DNA of 64,000 bases from Sphingomonadaceae bacterium (GTDB lineage: Bacteria > Pseudomonadota > Alphaproteobacteria > Sphingomonadales > Sphingomonadaceae). Location: the NCBI GenBank assembly GCA_020850455.1, contig JADZEQ010000009.1:62001-126000 (forward strand), in the 5' to 3' direction. This document shows positions 61,754 through 64,000 of the stretch, in pieces (the stretch's first letter is position 1; the number at the start of each line of letters is the position of its first letter). Made by a program: the position numbers and the translations under genes. The notes beneath the pieces were generated by a model. It did no database searches. It was not told where the DNA came from and saw only the letters and a program-made list of their open reading frames with translations.

Positions 61754-64000
61754 ATGTGGTCTGCACTTTTGCTGCTAACGGCTATGCAGAGTCCGCCCAC
61801 GCCGGTCAGTACGGCACCCGAAGCGGCGGCGATTGATGGCCGAATCAACATAGCGCGTGACCATTTGCGACAGGGCAACCCGCCGCAAAATTGGGTGGAG
61901 CAAGATGCGATAGCGATCATCCGCCTACTCGGCGAACAGGGTGAACAAGCATCCCCCATTGCCACCATGCGTTTTTCCCAAGCATTGCGTCTCGCCCTCC
62001 GAACCGAACGGAGTCGTAACGCCCGTAGCACCATCACCGACGCTATCGATGCAGCGGAGGCGGCATCCCTCGCGCGCGGGGCCAACGAAAATGCGTTATG
62101 GTTGGCAACGCTCGCTGCCGATATTCAGCCCGATGCCAGTGCAGCAGTTGCCGCACTCGCCCATGCGCACGGCATGGCGCGCGCCCATGGTTTGCTCGCC
62201 AGCCGTCAGGCCGGGCTGATCCGCAGCAAGGCCGCCGAATGGGCCCGCGACCTCAACCAAAGCGGTGCTAGCGCTGACGCCGACGCGGTGATGAGTGCCC
62301 TCATCACCGATCTCGACAGTGCACCCAACATCGGTGTGGATGGGCCGGGGCTGGGCACGCGCTATGACTTGCTGCTGCGCCGGGCAGAGGCTCTCGCCAA
62401 GTTGGGCAACGCCCCGGCATCCGATGCCGATTGGGTGGCAGCCGCTGCCATTTTGGACCATGCGGGGGCGACGGCTGAACCCTTGCGCGCCAGTTATAAT
62501 AACCAGCGCGCTTACTACCTTAACATGCAGCGCCGATTTGCCGAGGCTGAACCCTTTGCGCGTGAAGCCGTGCGACGGCGCGAAACAACATCGGGGCCGG
62601 ACGACATCAATACGCACAAGGCGCGGTTCAACTATGGCGTGGCGATCATGGAACAGGGGCGCGCGGCCGAAGCGCTACCATTGTTTGAAGGCGCGCTCAC
62701 CGCCCAAATGGCCGACCCATTTGCCAGCGACCGCGATACCATCATCCTCAGAACCACCTTGGCGCGCGCATATTTGTTGATCGGCGAGCCCGATACGGCG
62801 CAGGCACAAATTGATGGCGCACTGGCGCTGGCACGTCAGGCACGCGAGCGGCGATTGACGGGCGGCGGGCGCGAACGGCAGGATTTGGTGCTTGCTGCTT
62901 TGTCGCGCGCCGTGGCGGGGAGCGAGCGGAATGACCCGCTTTCCCCGGCATTCGATGTCGCGATGCTCACCGCTTGGGCGCTGCACACGCGCGATGCAAC
63001 CGCGATTGACCGCGCATTCCGGGCGGCGCAGGATTTGACACTGAGCGATGCGGGGGACGCCATCAACCAAGCGGCCGCGCGCCAATTGGCAGGCGGCGGG
63101 ACGCTAGGTCTGCTAATTCGCCAACGACAACAAGCCGCCCAAACCGCCATCGCTGCCGACCGTGCCCTGCGCCAGGCGGTGCAACAGCGCAACGCCAGCA
63201 ATATCGTCGCGCTGCGCACAACGCGCGACGAAACGGCGGCACGACTGGCCCAATTTGATGCCGATGTTATGGCGCAATTTCCGGGCTATGCCGCACTGGT
63301 CAGCCCGGCCTCTGTCGGCATTGCCGATATTCAGCGGAGCCTAGAGAACGACCAAGCGGTGCTGATGCTGATGGCGAGTGAGGGGCATCAATATATCTTC
63401 GCGATCGGCAAAACGGCCGCGCGCTGGCAGCGCATCGATGGCGGAGCCGCAGCGGTTGCAGCCGCGGTGGCGCGATTGCGTTGCCGGATTGATGAGGCGA
63501 CCTGTTCCATTGCCGATTATGATGCGGCAATCGCGGCCGAACAGGCCGGAACGCCGAGCGCCATCGACACCGTCTATCCCCGCTATGACCGGGGAACGGC
63601 ATGGCAATTATACCGCGACATCATCCAACCAGTGGAGGATGTTTTGCCACGCGGTGGACGCATTTTCGTTATCAACAGCGGGGCGATAGCATCGCTGCCG
63701 CTGGCGGTGCTGGTCACCCAGGACCCCGGTTCGGCTGCCGAGGCGGGGGATGCGGCCAGCCTGCTCGCCACGCCATGGCTGGGTGATCGCTATGCCTTTG
63801 TCACGCTGGCCAGCGCATCTGCCTTGTTGCAAGGGGACAGGGTGATGCGGCGCAACGCACCCGGCCCCATGGCCATGCGCCAAACCAATGGCGCAGGTGC
63901 GCCGGGTCGGCAGGCGGAACCCCGCAATCTGCCCGGCGCAAATGGGCGCGGCGCAAATGGCCGCGGCGGCGGGCCACGCGGTGGCGGGGGTGCAGGCGGC
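61754..64000 (+). CDS. TPR-CHAT domain protein (partial, runs off right edge)
   Basis: Open for 749 codons from ATG 61754 (AGGAGG 6 bases upstream) to the end of the window. A short hydrophobic N-terminus (WSALLLLTAMQ) suggests export. Helical TPR-like repeats fill about 20-480 (for example HKARFNYGVAIMEQGRAAEA and LRTTLARAYLLIGEPDTAQA). From about 520 a CHAT-type caspase-like domain starts (LVSPASVGIADIQRSLENDQ, VLMLMASEGHQYIFAIGK, YRDIIQPVEDVLPRGGRI, INSGAIASLPLAVLV). An Ala/Gly/Arg-rich insert occupies the last 40 codons seen. The catalytic His and Cys would lie beyond the edge. Confidence 0.88.
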   Translation, partial: MWSALLLLTAMQSPPTPVSTAPEAAAIDGRINIARDHLRQGNPPQNWVEQDAIAIIRLLGEQGEQASPIATMRFSQALRLALRTERSRNARSTITDAIDAAEAASLARGANENALWLATLAADIQPDASAAVAALAHAHGMARAHGLLASRQAGLIRSKAAEWARDLNQSGASADADAVMSALITDLDSAPNIGVDGPGLGTRYDLLLRRAEALAKLGNAPASDADWVAAAAILDHAGATAEPLRASYNNQRAYYLNMQRRFAEAEPFAREAVRRRETTSGPDDINTHKARFNYGVAIMEQGRAAEALPLFEGALTAQMADPFASDRDTIILRTTLARAYLLIGEPDTAQAQIDGALALARQARERRLTGGGRERQDLVLAALSRAVAGSERNDPLSPAFDVAMLTAWALHTRDATAIDRAFRAAQDLTLSDAGDAINQAAARQLAGGGTLGLLIRQRQQAAQTAIAADRALRQAVQQRNASNIVALRTTRDETAARLAQFDADVMAQFPGYAALVSPASVGIADIQRSLENDQAVLMLMASEGHQYIFAIGKTAARWQRIDGGAAAVAAAVARLRCRIDEATCSIADYDAAIAAEQAGTPSAIDTVYPRYDRGTAWQLYRDIIQPVEDVLPRGGRIFVINSGAIASLPLAVLVTQDPGSAAEAGDAASLLATPWLGDRYAFVTLASASALLQGDRVMRRNAPGPMAMRQTNGAGAPGRQAEPRNLPGANGRGANGRGGGPRGGGGAGG

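Noticed and set aside
1-64000. rRNA genes, replication origin, insertion sequences with transposase
   Set aside because: No rRNA-like sequence, DnaA-box cluster or transposase reading frame was recognised.

Overview
The window is GC-rich chromosomal DNA of an alphaproteobacterium, most likely a sphingomonad (order Sphingomonadales). The evidence is gene content: an NDUFA12-like complex I subunit next to a DUF2155 protein and aat, a PrsK/PrsR sensor-regulator pair with an EpsB-type sugar transferase, tandem exported amidohydrolases, and complete branched-chain acyl-CoA operons. Genes are densely packed and many are joined by 4-base ATGA, GTGA or TTGA overlaps. The genus cannot be fixed from the sequence alone.

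Layout. (1) 1-5613, minus strand: a five-gene, tightly overlapping operon encoding a PqqD-like peptide-binding protein, a family 2 glycosyltransferase, a nucleotidyltransferase-like protein, an ABC exporter and an HPr-kinase-like/glycosyltransferase fusion that runs off the left edge. It looks like part of a peptide-modification or glycoconjugate system of unknown product and is the best candidate for new biology here. (2) 5825-11559, plus: a valine catabolic operon (mmsA, RidA-like protein, isobutyryl-CoA dehydrogenase, 3-hydroxyisobutyryl-CoA hydrolase, enoyl-CoA hydratase, mmsB). (3) 11571-12020, minus: msrB. (4) 12175-19415, plus: a leucine catabolic operon (ivd, SnoaL-like, mccB, mccA, MaoC, CitE-like lyase), interrupted between mccB and mccA by a very AT-rich foreign segment with one unknown ORF. 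(5) 19412-23035: a YghU-type glutathione transferase, an FAD reductase and a SulP transporter.

(6) 23221-24992: a decayed integrative element at a tRNA-Thr gene, with attachment-site repeats, putative integrase arm sites and two broken tyrosine recombinase fragments. (7) 25186-35918: L-serine dehydratase, a quinone oxidoreductase-like protein divergent from two paired acyl-CoA dehydrogenases with an MFS transporter, an acyl-CoA ligase, a dicarboxylate/amino-acid symporter, an aldo/keto reductase and NnrU. (8) 35968-40800, minus: two amidohydrolases and a POT peptide transporter, plausibly a peptide or cyclic-amide use unit. (9) 40987-48796: nitroreductase, GntR regulator, then the minus-strand PrsK/PrsR/TPR/sugar-transferase exopolysaccharide control operon. 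(10) 48897-53395: glutathione-dependent formaldehyde dehydrogenase, a short-chain-acyl responsive regulator divergent from isocitrate lyase, and a 52-residue protein. (11) 53487-64000: aat convergent with and overlapping a DUF2155/NDUFA12/DUF192/recX run, a fatty acyl-AMP ligase, a GGDEF-EAL protein, a CHAP-domain protein, a DUF3297 protein and a partial TPR-CHAT protein at the right edge.

Taken together the window is dominated by acyl-CoA and branched-chain amino acid catabolism. Propionyl- and acetyl-CoA from regions 2, 4 and 7 would connect to the glyoxylate enzyme isocitrate lyase in region 10. No rRNA and no CRISPR array were seen; one tRNA is present.
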